A stretch of 51,372 nucleotides of DNA from JAVBOD01 sp031551045 (GTDB lineage: Bacteria > Bacteroidota > Bacteroidia > Bacteroidales > UBA932). The translations under genes and the position numbers were made by a program. Below, piece by piece: positions 25,707-34,334 of the stretch; the stretch's first letter is position 1, and each line of letters begins with the position of its first letter. The stretch is from contig JAVBOD010000009.1 in NCBI GenBank assembly GCA_031551045.1, positions 1-51,372 of the forward strand, given 5' to 3'. Below the pieces are notes generated by a model. It made no database searches and was not told where the DNA came from. It saw nothing but the letters and a program-made list of their open reading frames with translations.

Positions 25707-26522
25707 ATGAAAGCAAATTTAACGGGGATTCCTGAAACATTATTTGTGACACTGCGTGCCCGCGCTCAGGAAACAGCCCGCACCGATGCCGCCATTAACG
25801 ACCCGTATGCCGTAGCCATACTGAAACAACTGGAATTTGAAGAATCTCCCAAAAACAAGGTATCAAGGGCTTCACAGGCAGGCATCATTATCCGCACGGT
25901 TATTTTTGATGAAATCACTCATGATTATGTGTCAAAAAATCCAAAAGGAATTATTGTCAATTTGGGTTGCGGATTGGATGCCCGGTGCAAGCGGCTATCG
26001 CTGAAAGGCTGCCGGTGGTTCGATATCGATGTGGAAGAATCTATCCGTGTGCGCCAACATTTTTTTAACGAATCGCCTTCGTATAAAATGATAGCCAAAT
26101 CCATGTTCGACTACACATGGATGGACGCTATTCCCAAAGACCAGCCGGTATTGATGCTTGCAGAAGGAGTCGTCATGTTTTTCCCGGAGAAAGACGTTAA
26201 AGCATTGTTCTGCCAAATTGCCGAACAATTCCCGGCGGCCGAAATAGCGTTCGATACGGTAAGCGAATGGGCCATGCGCAACACCCAACGACATCCCGAC
26301 ATCAAAAAATACGATGCGCCGATGAAATGGGGAATTAATGACATAAAGCCCCTTGAATCGTGGCATGCAGGCTTCCGCATAGTGAAAGAATATTTCTATG
26401 CGAGCTATTTGAGAAAGCGCTGGCCCTGGCCTATGCAGCTTATGTTTGCAGTACACCCTTCAATCGGGAAATTATTCCGGGTAGTACGGTTGCAACTAAG
26501 TAAGGAGGGCAAACGCTTCTAA
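25707..26522 (+). CDS. Leucine carboxyl methyltransferase-family (TcmP-like) SAM methyltransferase
   Basis: A 271-residue class I SAM-dependent methyltransferase of the LCM/TcmP-type O-methyltransferase family. The opening ETLFVTLRARAQETARTDAAINDPYAV is typical, SAM motif I is VNLGCGLDARCKRL near residues 78-91, the acidic loop WFDIDVEE follows, and the conserved VMLAEGVVMFFPEKDV lies near 149-164. The substrate is unknown; relatives methylate polyketides or small carboxylates. The ATG at 25707 is chosen because the frame upstream has no conserved content. The last codons (GKRF and stop) are formed by the left terminal inverted repeat of the element that follows, so the original C-terminus may have been replaced. 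Confidence 0.85.
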   Translation: MKANLTGIPETLFVTLRARAQETARTDAAINDPYAVAILKQLEFEESPKNKVSRASQAGIIIRTVIFDEITHDYVSKNPKGIIVNLGCGLDARCKRLSLKGCRWFDIDVEESIRVRQHFFNESPSYKMIAKSMFDYTWMDAIPKDQPVLMLAEGVVMFFPEKDVKALFCQIAEQFPAAEIAFDTVSEWAMRNTQRHPDIKKYDAPMKWGINDIKPLESWHAGFRIVKEYFYASYLRKRWPWPMQLMFAVHPSIGKLFRVVRLQLSKEGKRF

Positions 26523-26795
26523 ATTCTATTGTACTAATAGGTTGCTTACCACAAAGTGGTAATATATGAATAACCGCGGGTAAACGAAGCGCAACCCGTG
26601 GCTACCCATATCAGCACAGCCTTTCGCGCGGCGCTCTTCAAGTGTTTCAAGGCTCCGATTTGTTTCCGCGCGAGAGGAGTATCGCGGCTTTGTCCCGTGG
26701 GTGCTTCCGACAAGCCGGAAGCACCCACGGTTATTAACATCTATCCCCTTCGGGGATACAATCATGACACGAATTACAATTTAGATGCGTTTGCC
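26508..26795 (+). mobile_element. Non-coding element with 18-bp terminal inverted repeats, copy A
   Basis: Left end GGCAAACGCTTCTAAATT (26508-26525) and right end AATTTAGATGCGTTTGCC (26778-26795) are inverted repeats matching at 17 of 18 positions. Inside are four hairpins: TTACCAC-AAA-GTGGTAA (26546-26562), an 8-bp stem at 26574-26601, a perfect 15-bp stem at 26695-26730 beginning CCGTGGGTGCTTCCG, and TATCCCC/GGGGATA (26742-26758). The copy at 50191-50427 shares ends and most of the interior in the opposite strand orientation. There is no transposase gene, so this is a MITE-like or REP-like non-autonomous element. Apparent short ORFs inside it are repeat-encoded. The left end overlaps the stop codon of the methyltransferase gene. 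Confidence 0.8.
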
Positions 26796-26814
26796 CGGCT
26801 AAGTTAAGGGCTGC

Positions 26815-26846
26815 TTTGTTATTTTTTCAAAGGTTCCTTATCTTTG
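26815..26846 (+). promoter_or_regulatory. Full -33/-7 promoter of galE
   Basis: TTTG at 26815-26818 is followed after 20 bases by TATCTTTG at 26839-26846, the complete Bacteroidetes TTTG-N(17-23)-TAnnTTTG arrangement. It lies 26 bases before the galE ATG and 20 bases after the end of element A. Confidence 0.7.
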
Positions 26847-26871
26847 TAATCATTTTTATTCAAAATAGCAC

Positions 26872-27897
26872 ATGGAAAAAATACTCGTCACCGGAGGAAC
26901 CGGCTACATTGGATCGCACACGGTTGTGGAATTGCAGAACGCAGGATTCGAAGTCATTATCATTGATAATCTTTCCAATTCCTCTGCCGACGTAGTGGAC
27001 AAAATTGTCAAAATCACCGGTGTTCGCCCGGCCTTTGAGAAAATCGATTGCCTGGATTATACAGGCCTTCAAAACATATTCGAAAAATATAAGGGTATTA
27101 AGGCTGTAATTCATTTCGCAGCAAACAAAGCCGTGGGAGAAAGCGTGCATAAACCATTACTATATTACCGGAATAACCTCCAATCGTTGCTCAATCTCTT
27201 AGAAATAATGATTGCCCAAGGAACACCGTACTTTGTATTTTCCTCGTCGTGTACAGTGTATGGACAACCGGATATTTTGCCGGTTACGGAAGACGCCCCG
27301 ATTCAACCGGCTCTATCGCCTTACGGAAATACCAAACAAATTTGCGAAGAAATTATCCAAGACACGGCAATGTCCGGCGCTCCGGTAAAAAGTATTTTAC
27401 TTCGCTATTTCAATCCTATAGGCGCTCATCCAAGCGCCGAAATCGGAGAGCTTCCTCAAGGGGTACCACAGAATTTAGTTCCTTTTATTACCCAAACGGC
27501 AGCCGGTATCCGTCAGGAGTTACAAGTCTTCGGGGATGATTACAACACCCCCGACGGCAGTTGCATTCGCGATTATATCAATGTGGTAGATTTGGCACGG
27601 GCACATGTCATAGCCGTACAACGACTGCTCAATAATAAAAATGAACCGCCGGTAGAAATATTCAATTTAGGAACGGGACGAGGATTATCGGTATTGGAAC
27701 TTATCCGAACCTTCGAACAAGTAACCGGGCAAAAAATTCCGCATCGCATTGTAGGACGCCGTGCCGGCGACATCGAACAAGTTTGGGCAAACCCTCATAA
27801 AGCGAATGCCGTACTGGGATGGAAAGCTCAAGAAAGTGTTGAAAACACTTTACTTTCGGCGTGGAACTGGGAAAAACGTATCCGCAATATCCGTTAA
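26872..27897 (+). CDS. galE: UDP-glucose 4-epimerase
   Basis: GalE interconverts UDP-glucose and UDP-galactose (and often the N-acetyl forms) with tightly bound NAD. The 341-residue short-chain dehydrogenase has the NAD loop GGTGYIGS at residues 7-14, the catalytic Ser in FSSSCTVYG and the YGNTK Tyr/Lys pair near 149-153, and the family segment LRYFNPIGAHPSAEIGE. It supplies sugars for the cell surface, in keeping with the WecA-like gene that overlaps its end by four bases on the other strand. Confidence 0.95.
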   Translation: MEKILVTGGTGYIGSHTVVELQNAGFEVIIIDNLSNSSADVVDKIVKITGVRPAFEKIDCLDYTGLQNIFEKYKGIKAVIHFAANKAVGESVHKPLLYYRNNLQSLLNLLEIMIAQGTPYFVFSSSCTVYGQPDILPVTEDAPIQPALSPYGNTKQICEEIIQDTAMSGAPVKSILLRYFNPIGAHPSAEIGELPQGVPQNLVPFITQTAAGIRQELQVFGDDYNTPDGSCIRDYINVVDLARAHVIAVQRLLNNKNEPPVEIFNLGTGRGLSVLELIRTFEQVTGQKIPHRIVGRRAGDIEQVWANPHKANAVLGWKAQESVENTLLSAWNWEKRIRNIR

Positions 27898-28976
27898 ATA
27901 TTGGCGTGACGTCGATGCGTAAACACCTTCTTCAATGTAGAGGAGAGTATGCGGTCTATCAAATAGCACACCGCCGCAATCAGTATCAATAATATCCAAT
28001 CGGGAAGCAATTTACTGGCGAATAAAATCAAGGCTGCCATTAAAATGTAAATGCCTAAAATAATTCTTACAGACGCAGCATGTGTTTGCGCCATACGCAA
28101 TACAATATGGTGCGTGTGTTGCTTATCCGGCAGAAAAGGCGAACGGCCTTGCCGGATGCGTATAATAAAAACACGAATAGTATCGAACACCGGAAATAAG
28201 ACCATGGCAAAACCGGCGCTAAGGACTGCCTGAAATTTATAAGGGCTTTCAGCAGGCAATGCACCATTACAGGAAATGAAATAGATGGTATTATAAGCCA
28301 ATACAAATCCCACCACTAACGACCCTGTGTCGCCCATAAAGATAGAAGCCGGTTGCCAGTTATAATAGAGAAAACCAAGGATAGCCCCTATCATACAAGC
28401 TAAACGGATGGAGTGCGAAAGATCGCCTATCAGATACAGCCAAACACAAATAAAGCCCATCGAGAAAAAAGCAATGGCGCCCGACAAGCCGTCGATACCA
28501 TCAATAAGATTAAACGCATTGGTCACAAAAATAACAAATGTAATGGTGAGAATATAGCTCAGCCACAAAGGAAGTTCATACACTCCGAACAATCCGTAAA
28601 GAGAAGAAATACGGATATCCACAAATACAATCATACATGCGGCCACACACTGCACGATTAACTTATGTAAAGGGCGTAAAGGCTCTATATCATCGCGGAT
28701 ACCCGTGAAAAACATCAACGACACAGAGGCAATAATAAATCGATTTTCCTGAATAATATCCATTGGAAGCCAGATCAACATAGAGGCGATGAAGGCAACA
28801 TATATTACAATGCCTCCCATAGAAGGAATAAAGCCCTGGTGAATTTTTCGCCGGCCGCCTTGGTCCAATATATTTTTACGCTGTAATATTTTTACGAGTA
28901 AGGGCATTAACAAAAAAGATATCAGGAGAGCCGTGCCCCCTGCATACAGTACATATAATCCTAACTTGGTATCCAT
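27894..28976 (-). CDS. WecA/TagO-like polyprenyl-phosphate phospho-sugar transferase
   Basis: An integral membrane enzyme of the MraY/WecA family, 360 residues with about ten hydrophobic segments. It transfers a sugar-1-phosphate from UDP to undecaprenyl phosphate, the first step in O-antigen or capsule repeat synthesis. Catalytic-site motifs are present: DD in FTGIRDDIEPLRPLHK (about 91-106), NAFNLIDGIDGLSG (about 154-167) and FMGDTGSL (about 214-221). The HTHH motif in DKQHTHHIVLR marks WecA/TagO rather than MraY. The sugar specificity cannot be told. Its 3' end overlaps galE tail to tail by four bases. Confidence 0.88.
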   Translation of the reverse strand: MDTKLGLYVLYAGGTALLISFLLMPLLVKILQRKNILDQGGRRKIHQGFIPSMGGIVIYVAFIASMLIWLPMDIIQENRFIIASVSLMFFTGIRDDIEPLRPLHKLIVQCVAACMIVFVDIRISSLYGLFGVYELPLWLSYILTITFVIFVTNAFNLIDGIDGLSGAIAFFSMGFICVWLYLIGDLSHSIRLACMIGAILGFLYYNWQPASIFMGDTGSLVVGFVLAYNTIYFISCNGALPAESPYKFQAVLSAGFAMVLFPVFDTIRVFIIRIRQGRSPFLPDKQHTHHIVLRMAQTHAASVRIILGIYILMAALILFASKLLPDWILLILIAAVCYLIDRILSSTLKKVFTHRRHANI

Positions 28977-29125
28977 CGACGAATAAATTACGCGTCAAAA
29001 ATAACCATTTTTCGCTATTAACAGACAACTTAAAATAAATATTTACAACATTGTTTTCAGCACAAAAGACAACGAACGCAAAAGCGGCAGAATACGCCAA
29101 GCATCAACCCACGAGGCATAAACAG

Positions 29126-29232
29126 TTATTAACCTCTTTTCAGCCATTTTTCAACTAATTATCATAATTGTTATTAACACATGGTGAACATATTAATTAA
29201 TTGATAATAAATAACTTATATTCTTTTCAACA
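29126..29232. other. AT-rich gap before dnaB with DnaA-box-like words
   Basis: The 315-base gap between the WecA-like gene and dnaB is AT-rich. It holds TTATTAACC (29126-29134), TTTTCAACT (29148-29156), TTATTAACA (29171-29179) and TTTTCAACA (29224-29232), each two or three bases from the E. coli consensus TTATCCACA, with AT-rich runs such as ATTAATTAATTGATAATAAA between them. It could be a regulated promoter region or an origin-like site; no proof is available here. Confidence 0.3.
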
Positions 29233-29260
29233 AGATGAGCATTTAATCTTCTCAAATCAC

Positions 29261-29268
29261 TATCTTTG
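29261..29268 (+). promoter_or_regulatory. -7 promoter element of dnaB
   Basis: TATCTTTG, a perfect TAnnTTTG, 24 bases before the dnaB ATG. Confidence 0.6.
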
Positions 29269-29291
29269 GCCTCCATTTTGAAGGAAAAAAC

Positions 29292-30818
29292 ATGGCGAAA
29301 ACAGCAACTACAAGTACTACACGGAAGAAAAAAGAAAACAATGTCCAATTGATAGGAATGGACATCGGCAAAAAACCACCTCAAGTAATTGATTTAGAGG
29401 AAGCTGTACTCGGCGCATTAATGTTGGAGAAAGAAGCGATTGTCGATGTACAAGGCATTCTTAAAGCAGATAGTTTTTATAAAGAAGCTCATCAAAAAAT
29501 ATATGCCGCTATTCAAGCCCTCTCGAGCCGGCACGAACCGATCGATATTCTCACGGTAACGGAAGAACTGCGCAAAAGCAGCCAGCTGGACGAAATAGGC
29601 GGCCCTTATTATCTATCGCAACTCACGATGAAAGTAGGGTCGGCAGCACATGTGGAATATCATGCAAAAATCATTGCGCAAAAATACATCCAGCGGGAAC
29701 TTATCGGGATCTCGTCCGAAATACAGCGCGACTCGTTCGATGAAAACATTGGCGTAGATGACCTGTTAGACAACGCTCAACAAAAAATTTTCGAATTGGC
29801 GGAGGGCAATATCCGCCGCGAGACACAACACGTGAGCTCAGTGGTAAAAGACGCTTTTGCCGAACTCCAGAAAGCGCAGGACAGAGACGATGGGCTAAGC
29901 GGAGTTCCTTCGGGCTATACGGCCATGGACCGCGTGACACTCGGCTGGCAAGCTTCCGATATGATTATAGTAGCGGCTCGCCCCTCTATGGGTAAAACAG
30001 CCTTTGTGCTCTCGATGGCCCGTAATATGACGGTAGAACACAAGGTTCCTGTGGCATTTTTCTCCCTCGAAATGCCGGCCGTTCAATTGGTAAAACGTTT
30101 ATTAACCAGCGAATCGGGGCTGGAATCCGATAAAATCCGTGGTGGTAAAAAATTACAGCAATACGAATGGGTGCAACTCGAGACATGCATTAAAAATCTG
30201 GTAGAAGCCCCGCTTTATATCGACGATACGCCGGCGCTCTCTATTTTCGAATTTCGCGCCAAAGCCCGCCGTTTGGTGATGGCACATCAGATAAAGCTCA
30301 TCATAATAGACTACCTGCAATTGATGAGCGGCCCTCCGGAAATGAAAGGCCTGCGCGAACAGGAAGTATCGGCCATTTCACGCTCATTGAAAGCAGTGGC
30401 GAAGGAGTTAGGCGTGCCGATCATCGCTTTGTCGCAGCTTAACCGCTCGGTGGAAACACGCGGCGGAAACCGCCGCCCGCAATTGAGCGACTTGCGCGAA
30501 TCAGGCGCTATCGAACAAGATGCCGACTTGGTATTATTTATTCACCGCCCGGAATATTACGGTATCACCGAAGACGAGCAAGGAAACTCGTTACTGGGTA
30601 TTGCTGAAATTATTATAGCGAAGCACCGTAACGGCTCTACCGGTGACGTCCAGCTACGTTTCCGCAAAGAGCAGGCAAAGTTTATGGATGTGGAAGATAT
30701 AGACATTACGCAACAAGGCGAAATAAAAACAATTTCTTCAAAAATGAATCATGCCGCAGGCATAGACTATAACAAGACTTTTGAAATTCCGCCTTCGAAT
30801 TCGGACGCCCCTTTTTAA
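29292..30818 (+). CDS. dnaB: Replicative DNA helicase DnaB
   Basis: DnaB is the hexameric helicase that unwinds DNA at the replication fork. The 508-residue protein has a short basic N-terminal tail, the all-helical N-terminal domain (about 30-135), a linker and the RecA-like C-terminal domain with Walker A RPSMGKT at 230-236, Walker B in LIIIDYLQLM, and the SRSLKAVAKELGVPIIALSQLNRSVE segment. No intein is present. The last 35 residues are variable. ispD follows after 12 bases, so the two are probably co-transcribed. Confidence 0.95.
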   Translation: MAKTATTSTTRKKKENNVQLIGMDIGKKPPQVIDLEEAVLGALMLEKEAIVDVQGILKADSFYKEAHQKIYAAIQALSSRHEPIDILTVTEELRKSSQLDEIGGPYYLSQLTMKVGSAAHVEYHAKIIAQKYIQRELIGISSEIQRDSFDENIGVDDLLDNAQQKIFELAEGNIRRETQHVSSVVKDAFAELQKAQDRDDGLSGVPSGYTAMDRVTLGWQASDMIIVAARPSMGKTAFVLSMARNMTVEHKVPVAFFSLEMPAVQLVKRLLTSESGLESDKIRGGKKLQQYEWVQLETCIKNLVEAPLYIDDTPALSIFEFRAKARRLVMAHQIKLIIIDYLQLMSGPPEMKGLREQEVSAISRSLKAVAKELGVPIIALSQLNRSVETRGGNRRPQLSDLRESGAIEQDADLVLFIHRPEYYGITEDEQGNSLLGIAEIIIAKHRNGSTGDVQLRFRKEQAKFMDVEDIDITQQGEIKTISSKMNHAAGIDYNKTFEIPPSNSDAPF

Positions 30819-30830
30819 CGTTCATGAAGC

Positions 30831-31547
30831 ATGAAAAAATATGCCATTATTGTAGCCGGAGGCTCAGGGAGCAGAATGGGCGGAAATATCCCTAAACAGT
30901 TTATCGTATTGAACGGCAAGCCGGTATTGATGCATACGATGGAACAATTCCGTAGTTTCGATAAAAAAATGCAACTTTTGGTGGTTTTACCGAAGGATAT
31001 CTTCGAAACATGGAAAGAGTTGTGCCGTCAATACCATTTTACCATTGCTCATACCGTAGTAGCCGGAGGTTTTTCTCGGTTTCATTCTGTAAAAAACGCA
31101 TTGGCGGAATGCGGTAACGAAGGGATTATTGTTGTTCACGACGGCGTCCGGCCATTCGTTTCGCAAGCAATGCTCAAACGAGGAATGGAAATGGCGGAAA
31201 AAACAGGAGCAGCCATACCGGTTATCACGCCGGTAGATTCGTTACGAAAAGTACAAGCAGGGCAAAGTGTGGCCGTATGGAGGGATGATTATAGAAATGT
31301 GCAAACGCCACAAATTTTTCAAGCGAACATACTGCAGGAAGCTTACAAAACGCCCTACATGCCTTCGTTTACCGATGACGCTTCGGTAGTAGAATATGCA
31401 GGTGCCACCATATCGATGTTTGAAGGAAGTAAATTAAATATTAAAATCACGACACCGGAAGATGTGCTAATAGCGGAGGCTCTTTTTCCTATTTTCCTTT
31501 CTTCACAAGACGATGTTTATCTTTCACCCAAACCTGACGCTCAATAG
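30831..31547 (+). CDS. ispD: 2-C-methyl-D-erythritol 4-phosphate cytidylyltransferase
   Basis: IspD makes CDP-methylerythritol in the non-mevalonate isoprenoid pathway. The 238-residue protein has the nucleotide-binding loop AGGSGSRMGGNIPKQF at about 9-24, the catalytic VVHDGVRPFV and the TPVDSLRK segment. The C-terminal tail (LSSQDDVYLSPKPDAQ) extends past the usual end near residue 220 and is encoded by DNA shared with the end of the Lrp-type gene on the other strand (59-base overlap). Confidence 0.93.
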   Translation: MKKYAIIVAGGSGSRMGGNIPKQFIVLNGKPVLMHTMEQFRSFDKKMQLLVVLPKDIFETWKELCRQYHFTIAHTVVAGGFSRFHSVKNALAECGNEGIIVVHDGVRPFVSQAMLKRGMEMAEKTGAAIPVITPVDSLRKVQAGQSVAVWRDDYRNVQTPQIFQANILQEAYKTPYMPSFTDDASVVEYAGATISMFEGSKLNIKITTPEDVLIAEALFPIFLSSQDDVYLSPKPDAQ

Positions 31548-31980
31548 CTTGATCGAGCGAAATAAGCGTATCGGTATTAGCCACTGAAGGAATAGGCTGA
31601 ATAACATTTACCAGCACATCCATCAGATGTTCGTGGTCACGGCAATACACTTTTAAAAGAATGGCGTAATCTCCTGTTACAAAATGACATTCTACAATTT
31701 CAGGAACATTTTTGAAGATTTCGATTGTTTCGGCGTATTTACTGGATTGTGTTAAATGCACGCCTATGTATGCGCAAACTTCCAAGCCTAACGCCTTAGG
31801 TTTAACCAATAAGCGCGAACCGGTGATGATACCGGCTTCTTCCATTTTTTTCACCCGTTGGTGAATAGCTGCGCCAGAAATACCACAATCGCGTGCTATT
31901 TCCAAAAAGGGCATTCGTGCATTTTTAGTGAGAAATCCTAAGATTTTCTGGTCTAAATGGTCAATTTTGTATCGCGACAT
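31489..31980 (-). CDS. Lrp/AsnC-family transcriptional regulator
   Basis: A 163-residue regulator with an N-terminal winged helix-turn-helix (about 5-65: LDQKILGFLTKNARMPFLEIARDCGIS and the second helix AAIHQRVKKMEEAG) and a C-terminal RAM (ligand-binding) domain (about 68-150). Such proteins bind amino acids and act as octamers on DNA. The target genes are unknown. Its 3' end overlaps ispD antisense by 59 bases. A -7-like TATCTTCG lies 27 bases upstream. Confidence 0.92.
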   Translation of the reverse strand: MSRYKIDHLDQKILGFLTKNARMPFLEIARDCGISGAAIHQRVKKMEEAGIITGSRLLVKPKALGLEVCAYIGVHLTQSSKYAETIEIFKNVPEIVECHFVTGDYAILLKVYCRDHEHLMDVLVNVIQPIPSVANTDTLISLDQAIERQVWVKDKHRLVKKGK

Positions 31981-32006
31981 AGACTTACAATTTTAAACTC
32001 CAGACG

Positions 32007-32014
32007 CGAAGATA
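32007..32014 (-). promoter_or_regulatory. -7-like promoter element of the Lrp-type gene
   Basis: TATCTTCG on the minus strand matches TAnnTTTG except for one base; a TTG lies 22 bases further upstream, within the range of a -33 element. Confidence 0.4.
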
Positions 32015-32054
32015 GTAAGAATTTTTAAATAATTAGCAAGAAAAGTTATAATTC

Positions 32055-34253
32055 TTAATTTGCCATTTCAGACATAAATTTAATACGCACCACTCGGACT
32101 TCCTCTTCCGTGTAATCGGAGCCTAATGTTTCCATAGCCGCTTTCAACGAGTCGCTTTCCGCCTCATAACGGAAATAGTCATAAATTTCTTCTTGTTTGT
32201 CCTCGTCAACCACTTGCCCCACATAATAATCAATGTTCAACTTGGTGCCGGAATTCACAATCGCATCAATCTCGTCCAATAATTTATCCATCTCCAGCCC
32301 TTTGGCATTGGCTATGTCTTCAAACATTACTTTACGGTCGATACTTTGAATGATAAAAACTTTCAGCCCCGATTTATTAACAATCGATTTGACAATCATT
32401 TCCTGCGGGCGTTCTATTTCTTTCTCTTCCACATATTGTTTGATGAGGGTCACAAATTCGAGCCCGAATTTACGAGCCTTTCCTTCACCCACGCCATGAC
32501 AATTTTTCAGTTCGTCAATACAAATCGGATATTGAATACACATGTCTTCCAGAGACGGGTCCTGGAAAATAGCATATGGCGGTATGTTCAAACGCTTCGA
32601 CAAATTGTGCAGCAGATTCTTCAGCATCAAGAAAAGCTCTTCGTCAAAACCTCCCGACGACCGGCCGCCCTGCCCTATCAGCAAGTCATCGTCGTCATCG
32701 TCGGCGGCATATTCATGATCTTCGGAAAGCATTACCGGATAAGGTGCACATAAGTAGGCACGTCCCAAATCGGTCAGCTTCAACAAACCATAATTTTCAA
32801 TCTCTTTCTCCAGAAAATGCAAGATAAGCGCTTGACGGATAATAGCATTCCAAAAGCGGATATCTTTATCGGCCCCTTCGCCGAATAACTCCAATTCATG
32901 ATGATGATAGGATTTAATGGTCGAGTTCATCGTGCCGGTAATAACATTAGCAACATGTTCGGCCTTGAATTTTTCTTTCACAGCCATCACGGTTTCCAAC
33001 ACTAATGTCAAATATTCCTGCGCTTCAAATTGTTTCCGCGGATGCAAGCAATTATCACAACTTCCACAATTCTCCTGATAGTATTCTTCTCCAAAATAGT
33101 TCAGTAATACTTTGCGCCGACATACGCTCGACTCGGCATAAGCCATGGTTTCCTGCAGCAATTGTTTTCCGATTTCCTGTTCGGCAACCGGTTTACCCTG
33201 CATAAACTTTTCCAGTTTCTGAATATCTTTATAGCTGTAGAATGCGATGCATTGCCCTTCGCCGCCATCGCGGCCGGCGCGGCCGGTTTCCTGATAATAG
33301 CCTTCCAAGCTTTTCGGGATGTCGTAGTGAATTACAAAGCGCACATCCGGCTTGTCGATTCCCATTCCGAACGCAATGGTAGCTACAATGACATCCACTT
33401 CTTCCATGAGGAATTTATCCTGATTGGCCGAACGTGTAGCGCTATCCATGCCGGCATGGTACGGAAGAGCCTTTATATCATTCACTTTCAGTAGTTCGGC
33501 CAAATCTTCCACTTTTTTACGGCTCAGGCAATAAATAATGCCGGATTTCCCTTCGTTGTTGCGTATAAAACGGATGATTTCTTTTTCGGTATTCACTTTC
33601 GACCGCAGTTCGTAATAAAGATTCGGGCGGTTGAAAGACGATTTAAACACTTTGGCGTCTAACATGCCCAGTGTTTTTTGGATATCATGTTGCACTTTCG
33701 GCGTAGCAGTGGCCGTAAGCGCTATAATCGGCGCGCTGCCTATTTCCGTAATAATCGGGCGCAGGCGACGATATTCCGGGCGGAAATCGTGCCCCCACTC
33801 TGAGATACAGTGCGCTTCGTCAATAGCATAGAACGAAATTTGCAACTGACGAAAGAGTTGAACATTTTCTTCTTTTGTCAACGACTCGGGGGCGACATAT
33901 AATAATTTGGTACATCCGCTCAGCAAATCGGCATGTACTTCCATCAATTGCTGCTTATTCAACGAAGAGTTGAGGAAATGCGCCACGCCATTGTTATCGG
34001 CAATAAACCCACGAATGGCGTCCACCTGATTTTTCATCAATGCAATCAGCGGAGAGATAATGATGGCCGTACCTTCCAGCAACAACGCCGGCAACTGGTA
34101 GCAGAGCGATTTCCCGCCACCGGTCGGCATCAACACAAAAGTATCGTTACCGCCCAATACATTGCGTATAACAGGTTCCTGCAAACCTTTAAACGTATTA
34201 AAGCCAAAATACGCCTTTAGATGTTCATGTAGCTTTTCGTCGGTTATTTCCAT
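32055..34253 (-). CDS. recQ: ATP-dependent DNA helicase RecQ
   Basis: A 732-residue superfamily 2 helicase of recombination and fork repair. Walker A is MPTGGGKS at 42-49 and the DEAH box is at 145-148. The second RecA domain contains GMGIDKPDVRFVIHYDIPKSLEGYYQETGRAGRDG. A zinc-binding region (CRRKVLLNYFGEEYYQENCGSCDNC), a winged-helix RQC domain, an acidic spacer (DDDDDD), an HRDC domain and a C-terminal helix-turn-helix extension follow; this long form is usual in the phylum. The ATG at 34253 is chosen because the upstream frame reads through the divergent promoter. Confidence 0.95.
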   Translation of the reverse strand: MEITDEKLHEHLKAYFGFNTFKGLQEPVIRNVLGGNDTFVLMPTGGGKSLCYQLPALLLEGTAIIISPLIALMKNQVDAIRGFIADNNGVAHFLNSSLNKQQLMEVHADLLSGCTKLLYVAPESLTKEENVQLFRQLQISFYAIDEAHCISEWGHDFRPEYRRLRPIITEIGSAPIIALTATATPKVQHDIQKTLGMLDAKVFKSSFNRPNLYYELRSKVNTEKEIIRFIRNNEGKSGIIYCLSRKKVEDLAELLKVNDIKALPYHAGMDSATRSANQDKFLMEEVDVIVATIAFGMGIDKPDVRFVIHYDIPKSLEGYYQETGRAGRDGGEGQCIAFYSYKDIQKLEKFMQGKPVAEQEIGKQLLQETMAYAESSVCRRKVLLNYFGEEYYQENCGSCDNCLHPRKQFEAQEYLTLVLETVMAVKEKFKAEHVANVITGTMNSTIKSYHHHELELFGEGADKDIRFWNAIIRQALILHFLEKEIENYGLLKLTDLGRAYLCAPYPVMLSEDHEYAADDDDDDLLIGQGGRSSGGFDEELFLMLKNLLHNLSKRLNIPPYAIFQDPSLEDMCIQYPICIDELKNCHGVGEGKARKFGLEFVTLIKQYVEEKEIERPQEMIVKSIVNKSGLKVFIIQSIDRKVMFEDIANAKGLEMDKLLDEIDAIVNSGTKLNIDYYVGQVVDEDKQEEIYDYFRYEAESDSLKAAMETLGSDYTEEEVRVVRIKFMSEMAN

Positions 34254-34264
34254 AATTCGTATTA

Positions 34265-34300
34265 CAAAGATAAAAAAGTTTTGATATTTGTGTACCTTTG
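34265..34300. promoter_or_regulatory. Divergent promoter pair for recQ and kdsD
   Basis: TATCTTTG on the minus strand (34265-34272) lies only 11 bases from the recQ ATG, implying a very short leader, and TACCTTTG on the plus strand (34293-34300) lies 34 bases before kdsD. Both match TAnnTTTG within an 81-base gap. Confidence 0.6.
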
Positions 34301-34334
34301 TCTCACTTTTGTTTTTCATTTTTTTAAAACTCTT

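Noticed and set aside
26526..26765. Short proteins encoded inside element A on both strands
   Set aside because: They follow hairpins and are not preserved as frames in copy B; such translations of repeats are artefacts.
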